Numbered from the stretch's first letter, positions 34,853 through 44,425 are shown. The stretch: DNA of 64,000 nt from Desmospora profundinema (GCF_031454155.1 NZ_JAVDQG010000009.1:88227-152226); one strand, 5' to 3'. Program-made: numbers and translations. The notes: a model not told the origin generated them from the letters alone.

Positions 34853-37504
34853 TCACCACCACTTCCACCTGCTTTTCGTGGGCTGTTTGTCTGGCCCTGA
34901 ATCCTCCATCGTTTCCGGCGGTGCTGCCGGCGGACCCAATGGAGCAGTTGCCGCCTCCGATTCCAACCCGTATATATCGACTGCGGTGATGCTGTAAAAG
35001 CCGGGAGGGCCGGTATATCGAAAAGGTTGGCCGGCAGGGATGCTGGCGACACGAATACCGTCACGGTAGATGCGATACCCTGCCATTTCGGTGGAAGAAG
35101 GGAACCAGGTCAGCGTCATTCCTTCGGTGGCGGCCCTTGCGGACACCCGGGGTGGGTGGGGTGTTCCGGTACCGGTTCGGGGATCCGTTTCCCATGGCAG
35201 CATGGAGCCGTTGTAGTATTCAAATCGACCTTCCTCCTCCGGAGGTACCCGGATTCCACTCACCCTCTCTGTGAGGTCATCGGGGGTATAAGGATGGGCC
35301 AGATATTGTTTTCCCTGGTAGGTGACGATTTGTGCCGATTGATGCAGGGAGCAGAACTCGGTTGGAATCCGTTCCGGTGGGAGCCGTTCTTCGACGGTTT
35401 CCCCTGCCTGTTCACAATCGAATGAGGCCAGGTGACCCGATATCTTACACAGTTTCACCCGCTCCCAGGATTCGGGCAGTTCCGGAAAACGGGCATGGGG
35501 AGGGAACCATTCCGGTTTTGCCGAGCGTGCCGCTTGGAACACTTCGCGCCATACATATTTGGCCCGCTTGTCATCCGGAAGCGGATGGTTCCAATCGTAG
35601 CCCACCCACACTCCCAGGGCGAGGCGGGGAGTATATCCCACAAACCAGACATCCTGGTTGCGCTGGGTCGTTCCCGTTTTTCCTGCTAAATCCATGGCGG
35701 GAAAATGGTTGCCCACTATTCGGCCGGTTCCCTGCTTCAATACGTCTTGCAACAGGTGAGTCAGCCAATGGGCGGTTTGCGAAGAGAAGATGCGTCGGCC
35801 TTGAGAGGGGTGTTGATAGACGGTGTGGCCGTCGGCATCTTCGATCCGTTCAATCAGATAAGGGGGGTGATACACCCCATCGGCAGCCAGCATGGCATAA
35901 CCGGCAGTCATCTCTTCAACGGTAAATCCACGGGTGAACCCGCCGATGGCGGAAGCCTCCCCATCATACGCATGGATGGGAAAGCCCATGGATTTCAGCG
36001 TTTGGAATCCTTCCGTCACTCCCACTTCCCGCAGCGCTTTGATCGCGGGAATATTAAGAGACCAGCGCAGGGCTTCCCGCAGGGTGACCGGTCCTTTATA
36101 CTGTTCCGATTGGTTTTTGTACACTTTACTTTGGCCATTTCCTTTTGATTCCAGCGGCTCATCGATAAATACGGTGGCCGGATCGGCGATCCCTTTCTCC
36201 AGCGCAGGACCGTAATCCAACAACGGTTTTATGGTGGAACCGGGTTGACGGCGGGATTGAAAGGCGCGATTGGTTTGTCCGTGCTCAAAATCTCGTCCGC
36301 CCACGAAGGCCAGCACGGCTCCATTCTCCACATCAATCAGGGTAGCCCCGACTTCTTCCTGCGCATTCCGTACTTCTTTCGGCCCTTGGTCAGTCTGGAC
36401 GGTGTAGTTTACCGGCTTTGCATACAGGCGGGGGTTGGTGGCCGCTTGGTTGACCGCTTGGTGGAGACGCGGATCCAGGGTGGTGACGATGCGGTACCCG
36501 CCGGTAAGAATCCGCTTCCGGTATTGTTCCAGGGTGCTGCGGTACATCCCTTGTCGGCTCAATTCTTGTGCATCCAACCCTTCGGCTTTCATCAGGGCTT
36601 GGGCGGCCCGTTCTTCCACGGCAGCCATCACAAACGGATGGCGGTGGTAAGCATTTGACTGTCCCCGGCGGGTGAGTGACGCGGATAAATCATAGGAGAG
36701 AGCGGCCTGTGCTTCGGCCTTGTCGATCATGCCGTTTTCGCGCATGCGTCGGATGACCGTATGCATCCGTTTTTGCCCTGCCTCCAGAGACTCGGGCTCA
36801 AAGGGATTGAAGGCGTTGGGACGTTGAATCATACCAGCCAGATAAGCGGCCTGTGCCAGATTGAGTTGGGATGCATCCACCCCGAAGATTCCGCGGGCAG
36901 CGGCCTGCACACCCAACAGATTGCGGTGATCCGCTCCTTTTCCGAAAAAGAGACTGTTCAAGTAGTATGAGAGGATTTGGTCCTTGGTCAGCATGCGTTC
37001 CAATTGAACCGCCAGCCACATCTCTTTCAATTTTCGCTCCAACGCTTTTTCGCGGTTTTTTAGGATGGCGTTTTTTACGAGTTGTTGCGTAATGGTGCTT
37101 CCTCCGCTGGAAAAGGAACGATGCTTGACGTTGTCCCACAGAGCCCGGGCCAATCCTCGGGGAGAGAGGCCGGGATGTCGCGGAAAGTCTTTATCCTCGG
37201 TGGCAATTAAGGCTTGGACCAAATGGGGGCTCACCTTTTCCATCTCCACCCACTTTCGATCCGCATCACTTCGCATCGCCCCGATGGATGACCCGTCGCG
37301 AAAACTGGCATGGCTGGTCTGGCTCCAGCTGTCCAGGCGCCGTTGCAATTCGGCATTGTCCAGACCTTCTCGCTTTGCTGTAGAAAAGAGGTATTCTGTC
37401 AATGTTCCAGTTCCTGCCAGGAGAAAAACCAGCAATGAGACAAGGAGAGTGGTAAACAGGCGTAACCAGGGGAAGCGTTTGTTGTTTCGGGTTCGTCTGC
37501 TCAT
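34853..37504 (-). CDS. Class A penicillin-binding protein (PBP1A-type) with C-terminal Fn3
   Basis: The 883 aa bifunctional wall synthase has a cytoplasmic basic start, a membrane helix (about 14-36), a GT51 glycosyltransferase domain with catalytic EDKDF (E103) and a transpeptidase domain with S423-T-I-K, S482-L-N and K609-TGTT. A fibronectin type III domain (about 785-870) and a Pro-rich basic tail close it. It polymerises and cross-links peptidoglycan outside the membrane. ATG start with a weak ribosome site. It lies between acsA and the tyrS T-box, divergent from tyrS. Confidence 0.95.
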   Translation of the reverse strand: MSRRTRNNKRFPWLRLFTTLLVSLLVFLLAGTGTLTEYLFSTAKREGLDNAELQRRLDSWSQTSHASFRDGSSIGAMRSDADRKWVEMEKVSPHLVQALIATEDKDFPRHPGLSPRGLARALWDNVKHRSFSSGGSTITQQLVKNAILKNREKALERKLKEMWLAVQLERMLTKDQILSYYLNSLFFGKGADHRNLLGVQAAARGIFGVDASQLNLAQAAYLAGMIQRPNAFNPFEPESLEAGQKRMHTVIRRMRENGMIDKAEAQAALSYDLSASLTRRGQSNAYHRHPFVMAAVEERAAQALMKAEGLDAQELSRQGMYRSTLEQYRKRILTGGYRIVTTLDPRLHQAVNQAATNPRLYAKPVNYTVQTDQGPKEVRNAQEEVGATLIDVENGAVLAFVGGRDFEHGQTNRAFQSRRQPGSTIKPLLDYGPALEKGIADPATVFIDEPLESKGNGQSKVYKNQSEQYKGPVTLREALRWSLNIPAIKALREVGVTEGFQTLKSMGFPIHAYDGEASAIGGFTRGFTVEEMTAGYAMLAADGVYHPPYLIERIEDADGHTVYQHPSQGRRIFSSQTAHWLTHLLQDVLKQGTGRIVGNHFPAMDLAGKTGTTQRNQDVWFVGYTPRLALGVWVGYDWNHPLPDDKRAKYVWREVFQAARSAKPEWFPPHARFPELPESWERVKLCKISGHLASFDCEQAGETVEERLPPERIPTEFCSLHQSAQIVTYQGKQYLAHPYTPDDLTERVSGIRVPPEEEGRFEYYNGSMLPWETDPRTGTGTPHPPRVSARAATEGMTLTWFPSSTEMAGYRIYRDGIRVASIPAGQPFRYTGPPGFYSITAVDIYGLESEAATAPLGPPAAPPETMEDSGPDKQPTKSRWKWW

Positions 37505-37689
37505 AAGAAGTAGTGCGCGCGTGCCTCGATGGACTGCCCGCAGGCTTCCTCCTTTCAGGTGGAAATCGGGTCGATGTCGGCTGTATCAATGTCTTCCGCT
37601 TGATTTTGCCGGTGGGATTAAGGTAAGATGGGGGTATAATTTGAGCGGCCCTTTATATGGCCGCGTAAAACGGCGAAGAACAAGCCGCA

Positions 37690-37905
37690 GTAGCCGGGTG
37701 AACCGATCCTTCAGAGAGCTGGTGGTGGCTGCGAACCAGCGGACGACTCCCGTGTGAATTACCGCTTGGGAGCTGCCGGGTTCGATATAGGGCCCCGCCG
37801 GCCACCGGTCCGTTATCCGGTTGAGTGGGAGACCGTCTGAACGGTTTCCAACAAGGGTGGTACCGCGAGTCAACCTCGTCCCTTAGGGGGGCGAGGTTTA
37901 TTTTA
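37690..37905 (+). promoter_or_regulatory. T-box riboswitch, tyrosine specific
   Basis: The conserved T-box GGGTGGTACCGCG is at 37855-37867. Stem I contains an AGAGAG bulge and a specifier loop with UAC (37760-37762), a tyrosine codon. The terminator (AACCTCG/CGAGGTT with TTTATTTTA) spans 37872-37905; its 5' side overlaps the antiterminator. Uncharged tRNA-Tyr would stabilise the antiterminator and switch on tyrS. A -10-like TATAAT lies at about 37635. Confidence 0.95.
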
Positions 37906-37948
37906 TGGATTTTTTGCCATGAAAATAAATGGAGGCGGGTGTTAAAGG

Positions 37949-39205
37949 ATGGGAAAAAATGGGCAAACGTCCGAAGAAACGAAACAAGAGGTAGCTCGGC
38001 AGCTGGAAGTGATCCGACGGGGGGCGGCGGAGATCATTCCGGAAGCGGATTTGGAGAAAAAAGTGCGCCGTTCGGTGGAGACGGGTCAGCCTCTAAAGGT
38101 GAAGCTGGGTCTGGACCCGTCGGCTCCCGATATTCACATCGGTCATACCGTGGTGCTGAACAAGTTGCGCCAATTTCAGGACCTTGGTCACTTCGTGCAG
38201 TTGGTGATCGGTGATTTCACCGGCCGGATCGGGGATCCGACAGGAAAGTCGGAAACCCGGAAGCAATTGACCGAAGCGGAAGTGAAGGAAAACGCTCAAA
38301 CCTATGCCGATCAATTGTTTAAAATCCTGGATAGGGATAAGACGGAGATCCATTTTAACAGCCGTTGGCTCAGCCCGCTGGATTTTGCGGCAGTGGTGGA
38401 TTTGGCGGCCAAAACGACAGTGGCCCGGATGTTGGAGCGGGATGACTTCTCCAAACGCTACCATGGTGGGCAGGCCATCAGTGTTCATGAGTTCTTTTAT
38501 CCACTGATGCAGGGCTATGATTCTGTGGCTCTGGAAAGCGACATTGAGCTGGGCGGGACGGACCAGACGTTCAATCTGTTGATGGGACGTCAGCTGCAGG
38601 CTCAATACGGTCAAGAGGAACAGGTCATTCTGACTATGCCCCTATTGGAAGGGCTGGATGGGGTAAAAAAGATGTCCAAGAGCTTAGGGAACTACATCGG
38701 CATTAACGAACCGGCTGCTGAAATCTACGGGAAAGCGATGTCCGTCCCTGATGATCGGATGCTGAAGTACTACGAGCTGGTGACGGATCTGTCTCCGGCA
38801 GAGTTGGACCGGGTGCAGGAGGGTGTGAAGGACGGAAGTATTCACCCCCGGGACGCCAAGATGGGGCTTGCCCGACAGCTGGTGGAGATGTATCACGGGA
38901 AAGAGGCGGCACAGGAGGCGGAAGCCGGTTTTAAGCGCGTCTTTCAGCAGCGTGCCTTGCCTGAAGACATCGCACAGGTAACGATCCCTGTCGCCGACCT
39001 GAAGGATGGCCGCCTGTGGGTGATCCATCTCCTCTCCCGCCTCGGTCTGGTTGCCTCCAATGGGGAGGCCCGCCGTATGGTGAAACAAGGGGCAGTCAAG
39101 ATCGACGAAGAGAAAGTGACGGATGTGGATGCTCAGATCCCGCTCACGGATGGCATGGTCGTTCAGGTGGGAAAACGAAAATTTGCCCAGGTGAAATTGG
39201 GATAA
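37949..39205 (+). CDS. tyrS: Tyrosyl-tRNA synthetase
   Basis: The 418 aa class I synthetase has HIGH (63-66), the tyrosine-site segment [20 protein letters not shown] (241-245) and a C-terminal S4-like RNA-binding domain (about 355-418). It charges tRNA-Tyr in the cytoplasm. ATG with GGAGGCGGG upstream. Controlled by the T-box leader directly ahead; single-gene transcript with terminator. Confidence 0.98.
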   Translation: MGKNGQTSEETKQEVARQLEVIRRGAAEIIPEADLEKKVRRSVETGQPLKVKLGLDPSAPDIHIGHTVVLNKLRQFQDLGHFVQLVIGDFTGRIGDPTGKSETRKQLTEAEVKENAQTYADQLFKILDRDKTEIHFNSRWLSPLDFAAVVDLAAKTTVARMLERDDFSKRYHGGQAISVHEFFYPLMQGYDSVALESDIELGGTDQTFNLLMGRQLQAQYGQEEQVILTMPLLEGLDGVKKMSKSLGNYIGINEPAAEIYGKAMSVPDDRMLKYYELVTDLSPAELDRVQEGVKDGSIHPRDAKMGLARQLVEMYHGKEAAQEAEAGFKRVFQQRALPEDIAQVTIPVADLKDGRLWVIHLLSRLGLVASNGEARRMVKQGAVKIDEEKVTDVDAQIPLTDGMVVQVGKRKFAQVKLG

Positions 39206-39210
39206 CAAAA

Positions 39211-39237
39211 AAACCGCCCATAGGGGCGGCTTTTTTA
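39211..39237 (+). terminator. Intrinsic terminator of tyrS
   Basis: GCCGCCC-like stem (CCGCCC/GGGCGG) with a short loop and six T. Confidence 0.85.
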
Positions 39238-39304
39238 TGCAGTGTTAAAAAAAGATCGATTTTCGGTATTCTGTGATCAGAGAGAAATTGAAATAAAAAA
39301 AGAC

Positions 39305-39333
39305 GGGCTCCCCCTCAAGATGAGAGGGAGCCC
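39305..39333 (-). terminator. Intrinsic terminator of rpsD
   Basis: GGGCTCCCTCTC/GAGGGGGAGCCC type stem of 12 bp followed on the minus strand by seven T. Confidence 0.92.
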
Positions 39334-39358
39334 ATCGCTTATCTCCGGTTCTTTCCGG

Positions 39359-39958
39359 TTACCGGCTGTAGTATTCAACAATTTGACGCTCGTTGATTTC
39401 GGCGGGCAGTTCATCCCGTTCCGGCAGACGGGTGTAGGTGCCTTCCAGCTTGTTAGCGTCGAAGCTCACGTACTCAGGCAAGTAGGAGCGGTCTTCCAGG
39501 GCTTCCTTGACGATGGAAAGGTTGCGGCTTTTCTCCCGCAGTCCGATCACATCGCCCACTTTTACCTGGTAGGAAGGACGGTCCAGCTTTTTGCCGTTGA
39601 CGGTGATGTGGCCGTGTACCACAAGCTGACGGGCTTGGGAACGCGTCCGGGCGAAGCCGAGGCGGTACACCAGGTTGTCCAGACGGGATTCCAGGAGCTT
39701 CATGAAGTTTTCACCATGAACCCCTTTCATCTTGCCGGCTTTGTCAAACAGGGTGCGGAACTGCTTTTCGTTCATGCCATACATAAAGCGCAGTTTTTGC
39801 TTTTCCTGCAGCTGAAGTCCGTATTCGCTCAACTTCCGACGCTGGTTGGGGCCATGCACTCCCGGCGGGTAAGGCCGCTTCAGCTCTTTGCCCGTGCCGG
39901 AGAGGGAAATTCCCAAGCGACGGCTTAATTTCCAACGAGGTCCTGTATAACGTGCCAT
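39359..39958 (-). CDS. rpsD: 30S ribosomal protein S4
   Basis: The 199 aa protein starts [20 protein letters not shown] and has the S4 RNA-binding domain ([20 protein letters not shown]). It is a primary 16S binder in 30S assembly. I chose ATG 39958, which has AAAGGAG; the frame continues 79 codons upstream through the leader but without a start signal. No zinc-type Cys motif, so a zinc-independent S4. It is transcribed alone, as in Bacillus, with a 230-nt leader. Confidence 0.98.
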   Translation of the reverse strand: MARYTGPRWKLSRRLGISLSGTGKELKRPYPPGVHGPNQRRKLSEYGLQLQEKQKLRFMYGMNEKQFRTLFDKAGKMKGVHGENFMKLLESRLDNLVYRLGFARTRSQARQLVVHGHITVNGKKLDRPSYQVKVGDVIGLREKSRNLSIVKEALEDRSYLPEYVSFDANKLEGTYTRLPERDELPAEINERQIVEYYSR

Positions 39959-40188
39959 AATAAAACTTGCTCCTTTCCATGTTGCAAAAAAATGGTGCAA
40001 ACAAGGTGTGGCTGGTCCGCTGCACATTGCCCGGTACGTTCCGGATAGCGGCGAAACGTCGGGCACCCGCGGGGAATGATCAGCCGCTGTCCACGCGGGG
40101 CGGGCCAGTGAGGGTGATTCCATCACCGTTCTTTGCGTGCTATCCTCAACGTTCCTTTTTGTAGGGAAGGAACAATAGGAGCCATACA
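39959..40188 (-). promoter_or_regulatory. Long rpsD leader, probable S4 autoregulatory RNA
   Basis: From the predicted transcription start (about 40188) to the ATG there are some 230 nt of GC-rich, hairpin-forming sequence, including a stem of the type TGTGCA/TGCACCA directly followed by seven T (about 39970-39995 on the minus strand). Bacillus rpsD has a known leader bound by S4 itself; position and length match, but I could not confirm the pseudoknot. Confidence 0.5.
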
Positions 40189-40195
40189 GAGACAT

Positions 40196-40223
40196 ATTAT
40201 ATCGAAATGACAGAAGAAGTCAA
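40196..40223 (-). promoter_or_regulatory. Strong sigma-A promoter of rpsD
   Basis: On the minus strand: -35 TTGACT (40218-40223), 16-bp spacer, perfect -10 TATAAT (40196-40201). Confidence 0.85.
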
Positions 40224-40237
40224 TCTTTCTGCCGGGA

Positions 40238-40885
40238 TCAGGAAGATTTCGGTTGGGCTAAAAGATAGTGAATGGGCATGTTTTTGGAAGTGAATTTCTC
40301 TTCGTATTCCGTCGGGATATTACCAGCGGCAAACGGGCTGGCATACAGATCATGGGTGGATTCCACCAGTTTGTAACCCGCCTCTTCCAATTCATCCAGG
40401 GAAAATTGAAACAGGGCCTGGTTATCCGTTTTTAAGAGCAGTTCCCCGCCCGGTTTCAATACCGACTTGTATTGATGCAAAAAAGAGCGGTGTGTGAGCC
40501 GCCTTTTGGTATGCCTTTTTTTGGGCCAGGGATCGCTGAAGTGAAGGTAGATTCGATCCACTTCTCCGGCTGCGAAACAATCGGGTAATTGTTTGACATC
40601 CATCCATAGGAAACGAAGATTGTCAACGAGCAGTTCTTCCGACTTATTCAAAGCCTGAAGAAGGATTTCTTCGATCCGCTCCACCCCGATCCAGTTAATA
40701 TCCGGCTGCTCCTGGCACACCCGGGATAAGAAGCGGCCTTTTCCGGTACCCAATTCCAAGTAAAGGGGGTGTTCGTTTCGAAAAACGACAGAACGCCATT
40801 TTCCCTTGTACTTTTGCGGATCGTTCACCACTCGGGCGTGCTCCCGCACCATTTGTTTTGCATAAGGCTTCCGTCTCAATCGCAT
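40238..40885 (-). CDS. trmB: tRNA (guanine-N7-)-methyltransferase TrmB
   Basis: The 215 aa SAM enzyme begins MRLRRKPYAKQMV and carries LYLELGTGKGRFL (SAM motif), IYLHFSDPWPKKRHTKRRLT (the TrmB signature with catalytic Asp) and ELLLKTDNQALFQFSLDEL. It methylates G46 of tRNA. ATG 40885 has AGAGGAG; the open frame to 40936 does not. The rpsD promoter lies within 20 bp after its stop. Confidence 0.96.
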   Translation of the reverse strand: MRLRRKPYAKQMVREHARVVNDPQKYKGKWRSVVFRNEHPLYLELGTGKGRFLSRVCQEQPDINWIGVERIEEILLQALNKSEELLVDNLRFLWMDVKQLPDCFAAGEVDRIYLHFSDPWPKKRHTKRRLTHRSFLHQYKSVLKPGGELLLKTDNQALFQFSLDELEEAGYKLVESTHDLYASPFAAGNIPTEYEEKFTSKNMPIHYLLAQPKSS

Positions 40886-41230
40886 GGGGTCTCCTCTTTC
40901 GTCTGAAAATACTTCCCAATCAACGGGAATAGTCACCGATCTGTCCGTATGAATTTTACTTCAGACGATAAATCAAGTCCAATCGAACCGTTACACCAAA
41001 TGGAGTAAAAAAATAGAAAAAGAAGTCGGGAAGACAGGTGAAAAACAATTAGTGCAACCGGTTGCATTCAATGGTACAATCAAACCAACCCTTGACGAAA
41101 CCGCCAGGCAGGAAAAGGATTTTCCTGCCGGCGTGAAGAAGCCGTCCGAGGGGATGGCTTCCGATTACGAACGAGGAATGCCCGTGGCTGCTTTTCATTA
41201 CGGTTTTTTGACCGCTGAAAAAACAGCTGT
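40886..41230. other. Gene-free interval with an operator-like palindrome and a hairpin
   Basis: Between trmB and the PfkB kinase there is no credible gene. It holds the perfect palindrome TGCAACCGGTTGCA (41053-41066) and a 10-bp hairpin GGCAGGAAAA/TTTTCCTGCC (41107-41129). A small plus-strand frame (41052-41273) overlaps these and has no ribosome site. Confidence 0.5.
41053..41066. promoter_or_regulatory. LacI/GalR-type operator-like palindrome
   Basis: TGCAACCGGTTGCA is a perfect 14-bp palindrome with the central CG typical of LacI-family sites. It is followed on the plus strand by a TACAAT, but no gene starts there; it may be a relic or serve the minus-strand kinase at a distance. Confidence 0.45.
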
Positions 41231-42214
41231 TTACTCCAATCCCAATCGGGCCAAATCTGCTTTGCCGGCGTAGGAGGCGATGGCTCCGTATCCGGTGGTA
41301 GAGTGGGTGGCGATCCGGACGGCGAAACGGAGATTTTCTTCCACCCAGGAGTGTTGATTGCACCACTGTGCCAGTTTTTGGGGAGTGACGTTTTGTTCCG
41401 ACAAACGGAACAGCATGGCACCGGCCAGGGAATCACCGGCGCCGGTGGGATCGACGGAGTGGGCAGCGGGAGCTTGCACCATACCTGTTCCTTCAGAGGT
41501 AACAAAGAGACATCCTTGGGAACCCAGGGTGAAGATTAACAACTGGTTTTCATATTGTTCCAGGAAGCGGCGGCCGATTGCTTCCACGTCATCCGAGCGG
41601 GTGTCCATCAGTTCCATCAATTCGCTTCGACTCACCTTGACGAGATGAGCCGAAGGAAGCAGGGACCTGATTTCCGCTTTGGCCGCGTCAAGGCTGGGCC
41701 ACAGCGGAGGGCGGATATTGGGGTCGAAACTGATCAATAAGCCGTGGCGTCGGGCGGTGTCCACAGCGCGACGGGTGGCCGATCGTACCGGATCGCTGCT
41801 GAGGGAGACGGAACAAAAATGGAAGATACCGGGATTGGTCAGTGATTCGCCGGGTACTTCTTCCGGCTGCAACAGCTGATCGGCTGCCGGGTCCCGGTAA
41901 AAAGTAAAGGGGTTCTCGTCTTCCTCCACTTGGGAAACAAAGGCCAAGGATGTACGGGCTTCCCCGGTTTGCAGGACGTGAGTGGTATCCACACCGCTGT
42001 CTTTCAACACACGGATGAGGAAATCGCCGAAAGAGTCGTTCCCGATTTTTCCAATGAAGCGGGCGTCACCGCCTAATCGTGCCGCCTGGGCGGCTACATT
42101 GGCCGGTGCACCACCTGCTTGACGGGAAAAGGTGGCGGCTTCTGTCAAGGGTACGTCCCGATCTGTCGGGATAAAATCGATCAGGGCTTCCCCCAGAGTA
42201 AATAAGGGAATCAT
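41231..42214 (-). CDS. PfkB-family carbohydrate kinase (fructokinase-like)
   Basis: The 327 aa kinase has the N-terminal GG-type motif (FSRQAGGAPANVAAQAARLG) and the C-terminal DPTGAGDSLAGAM with the catalytic Asp. The overall sequence fits fructokinase or 5-dehydro-2-deoxygluconokinase-like members; the substrate is not certain. ATG 42214 has AAGGAGG. It is divergent from the isomerase-dehydrogenase-ABC operon, with palindromic operators in the shared 200-bp region, so it is probably coregulated. Confidence 0.88.
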   Translation of the reverse strand: MIPLFTLGEALIDFIPTDRDVPLTEAATFSRQAGGAPANVAAQAARLGGDARFIGKIGNDSFGDFLIRVLKDSGVDTTHVLQTGEARTSLAFVSQVEEDENPFTFYRDPAADQLLQPEEVPGESLTNPGIFHFCSVSLSSDPVRSATRRAVDTARRHGLLISFDPNIRPPLWPSLDAAKAEIRSLLPSAHLVKVSRSELMELMDTRSDDVEAIGRRFLEQYENQLLIFTLGSQGCLFVTSEGTGMVQAPAAHSVDPTGAGDSLAGAMLFRLSEQNVTPQKLAQWCNQHSWVEENLRFAVRIATHSTTGYGAIASYAGKADLARLGLE

Positions 42215-42292
42215 GGAGTAATCCTCCTTGCTTCGTCCAAAGTGAGTAAAAAATGTCTTGCAATGATGGGGAAAATTCTTTATCCTCATAGT

Positions 42293-42308
42293 AGGAAAAC
42301 GTTTTCCT
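42293..42308. promoter_or_regulatory. Perfect 16-bp palindrome, LacI-type operator
   Basis: AGGAAAACGTTTTCCT, a perfect palindrome with a central CG, between the divergent kinase and isomerase genes. The most likely ligand is the LacI-type repressor encoded at the end of the cluster (49205). Confidence 0.6.
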
Positions 42309-42368
42309 TTTGTAAAGCAATTTACAACCGGACGATCTGGGTGCTGCCCGTTTATATTGGTTCATGAT

Positions 42369-42382
42369 TGATAACGGTTTCA
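42369..42382 (+). promoter_or_regulatory. cre-like CcpA site upstream of the sugar operon
   Basis: TGATAACGGTTTCA matches TGWNANCGNTNWCA at every position and lies 34 bp before the first operon ATG. Catabolite repression by CcpA is therefore likely; a LacI-type paralogue could also bind. Confidence 0.6.
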
Positions 42383-42415
42383 ATCCTTTTTGGAAGCGAA
42401 GAAGGAGGCGGATTG

Positions 42416-43384
42416 ATGAAGCTGGGCGTATTCACCGTACTATTTTCAGAAAAGCCGTTTGAAGAGATGCTGGATCATGTAAAAGCCGCCGGGTTGGATG
42501 CAGTTGAGCTGGGGAGCGGGGCCTACCCGGGAACCGCTCATTGTGATCCTGTCGTGTTACTGGAAGATAACGCAAAATTGAAAGCGTTTCAACGGGCGGT
42601 AACAGACCGCGGCTTGGAGATCAGCGGGCTCAGCTGCCATGGGAACCCCTTGACGCCGGAACCCTCCTTTGCTAAAGCTTCCCACGAAGCGTTTGTACAG
42701 ACAGTGCGGCTGGCGGAAAAGCTGGAGGTGCCGGTGGTCAATTGTTTTTCCGGAACGCCGGGAGACCACGAAGGGGCGAAGTACCCCAACTGGCCGGTGG
42801 CTCCCTGGCCCAATGAATACCGTGAGGTGCTCGATTGGCAGTGGAATGAGAAAATGATTCCCTACTGGAAAGAGTGGGGCCGCTTTGCCGCTGATCATGG
42901 TGTGAAAGTAGCATTAGAACTTCATGGTGGATTCTCGGTTCACACGCCTGCGACGATGTTGCGGCTGCGAGAAGCGGTGGGGGAAGTGATGGGAGCCAAC
43001 TTGGATCCCAGTCATCTCTGGTGGCAAGGAATCGACCCGGTGGCCGCCATCAAAATCCTGGGCCGTGAAGGGGCCATCCATCATTTCCACGCCAAGGACA
43101 CATATATCGACCAAGAACAGGTTAATATGCACGGTTTGACGGATATGCAATCCTACGCCAACTTGCAAGATCGCGCCTGGCTCTTCCGGACGGTCGGGTA
43201 CGGTCACGACATGAAAACGTGGGCCGATATCATCAGTGCCTTGCGGTTGGTCGGGTACGACCATGTCGTCAGCATCGAACACGAAGACGCCCTGATGTCG
43301 ATCGAGGAAGGCTTTGCCAAAGCAGTGGCCAACTTGAAGACGGTAATCACCAAAGAGAGCCTGACCGATATGTGGTGGGTCTAA
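42416..43384 (+). CDS. Sugar phosphate isomerase/epimerase (xylose-isomerase-like TIM barrel)
   Basis: The 322 aa protein is an AP-endonuclease-2/IolE-type TIM barrel: MKLGVFTVLFSEKPFEEML, the metal ligands in VALELHGGFSVHTP, ANLDPSHLWW, HHFHAKDTY and VSIEHEDALM. Such enzymes isomerise or dehydrate keto-sugars or inositol intermediates. ATG 42416 has GAAGGAGGCGG. First gene of the operon; the following two oxidoreductases probably supply or use its substrate. Confidence 0.88.
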   Translation: MKLGVFTVLFSEKPFEEMLDHVKAAGLDAVELGSGAYPGTAHCDPVVLLEDNAKLKAFQRAVTDRGLEISGLSCHGNPLTPEPSFAKASHEAFVQTVRLAEKLEVPVVNCFSGTPGDHEGAKYPNWPVAPWPNEYREVLDWQWNEKMIPYWKEWGRFAADHGVKVALELHGGFSVHTPATMLRLREAVGEVMGANLDPSHLWWQGIDPVAAIKILGREGAIHHFHAKDTYIDQEQVNMHGLTDMQSYANLQDRAWLFRTVGYGHDMKTWADIISALRLVGYDHVVSIEHEDALMSIEEGFAKAVANLKTVITKESLTDMWWV

Positions 43385-43405
43385 ACCCGGATAGGAGGCC
43401 AAAAG

Positions 43406-44425
43406 ATGGCAGTAAAAGTGGGTATCATCGGATGTGGAAGTATCAGCATTCACCGCCATATTCCTGAATATTTCAAACACCCTGACGCGCAGTTGGTTGC
43501 TTTCTGCGACACAGATGAACAGCGTGCCCAGGCGGCTGCCCTGGAATACGGGGGCGAAGTGTACACCGATTGGCGAGAGATGCTGGACCAGGCTGAGCTG
43601 GACGCGGTGAGCGTCTGTACGCCTAATGCGGATCATGCTCCGATTTCGATGGGTGCTTTGCGGGCGAAAAAGCATGTATTATGCGAAAAGCCGATGGCTA
43701 CTTCGATGGATGACGCGAGGGTGATGGTGAAAGCGGCGGACAAAAACGGAGTACAGTTGATGATCGGCCACAACCAGCGATTGATGTCTCCCCACAGAAA
43801 GGCGAAGGAAATTCTGCAAGGCGGAAGCCTGGGGCGGGTGCTGACGTTTCGAACGGCATTTGGTCATGGGGGGCCGGAAAGTTGGAGTGCGGAAGGGAAA
43901 AACACTTGGTTCTTCCGAAAAGACCAGGCGGTGATCGGAGCCCTGGGTGACTTGGGTGTCCATAAGGTGGATCTGCTTCGTTGGCTGCTGGATGATGACA
44001 TCGTGGAAGTGGGTGCTTTGACAGGTACGCTGGAAAAGCATGCAGATGTGGACGACAACGCCGTCATGCTGCTGCGGACCAGAGGAGGCGCATTTGGGAC
44101 GTTGGCAGCCAGTTGGACCCATCATCCCGGTGAAGACAACAGCACGGTATTGTACTGCGAAAAAGGCCATATCCGGATTGTTGAGGACCCGGTTTACCAG
44201 GTGGTCGTCCATCGCGGGGATGGTTCGGTGGAAAAACATGAGTTGGGCGGAATCGCCACCAACGAAGAAGGCGGCCAAACAGACAGCGGAGTAATCGCCT
44301 CCTTTGTTGACGCCATTACCAGCGGTGCACCCAACCCGATTCCGGGGGAAGAGGGAATGAAATCCCTGGAAGTCGTTCTGGCGGCTGTAAAGGCGGCCGA
44401 GACGAAATCAATCGTTTCTCTTTGA
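43406..44425 (+). CDS. Gfo/Idh/MocA family oxidoreductase (first)
   Basis: The 339 aa enzyme has the N-terminal Rossmann motif VGIIGCGSISIHRHIPEYF, the catalytic EKPMATSMDDA with Lys, and the C-terminal GFO/IDH alpha/beta domain with DLGVHKVDLLRWLL. These enzymes oxidise sugars or inositols at a hydroxyl with NAD(P). It begins 21 bp after the isomerase. A 3-keto-sugar or inositol route is suggested by the company it keeps. Confidence 0.92.
   Translation: MAVKVGIIGCGSISIHRHIPEYFKHPDAQLVAFCDTDEQRAQAAALEYGGEVYTDWREMLDQAELDAVSVCTPNADHAPISMGALRAKKHVLCEKPMATSMDDARVMVKAADKNGVQLMIGHNQRLMSPHRKAKEILQGGSLGRVLTFRTAFGHGGPESWSAEGKNTWFFRKDQAVIGALGDLGVHKVDLLRWLLDDDIVEVGALTGTLEKHADVDDNAVMLLRTRGGAFGTLAASWTHHPGEDNSTVLYCEKGHIRIVEDPVYQVVVHRGDGSVEKHELGGIATNEEGGQTDSGVIASFVDAITSGAPNPIPGEEGMKSLEVVLAAVKAAETKSIVSL

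Noticed and set aside
41052..41273. 73-codon plus-strand frame starting inside the LacI-type palindrome
   Set aside because: No ribosome site, overlaps the end of the kinase gene, and its composition is unremarkable.
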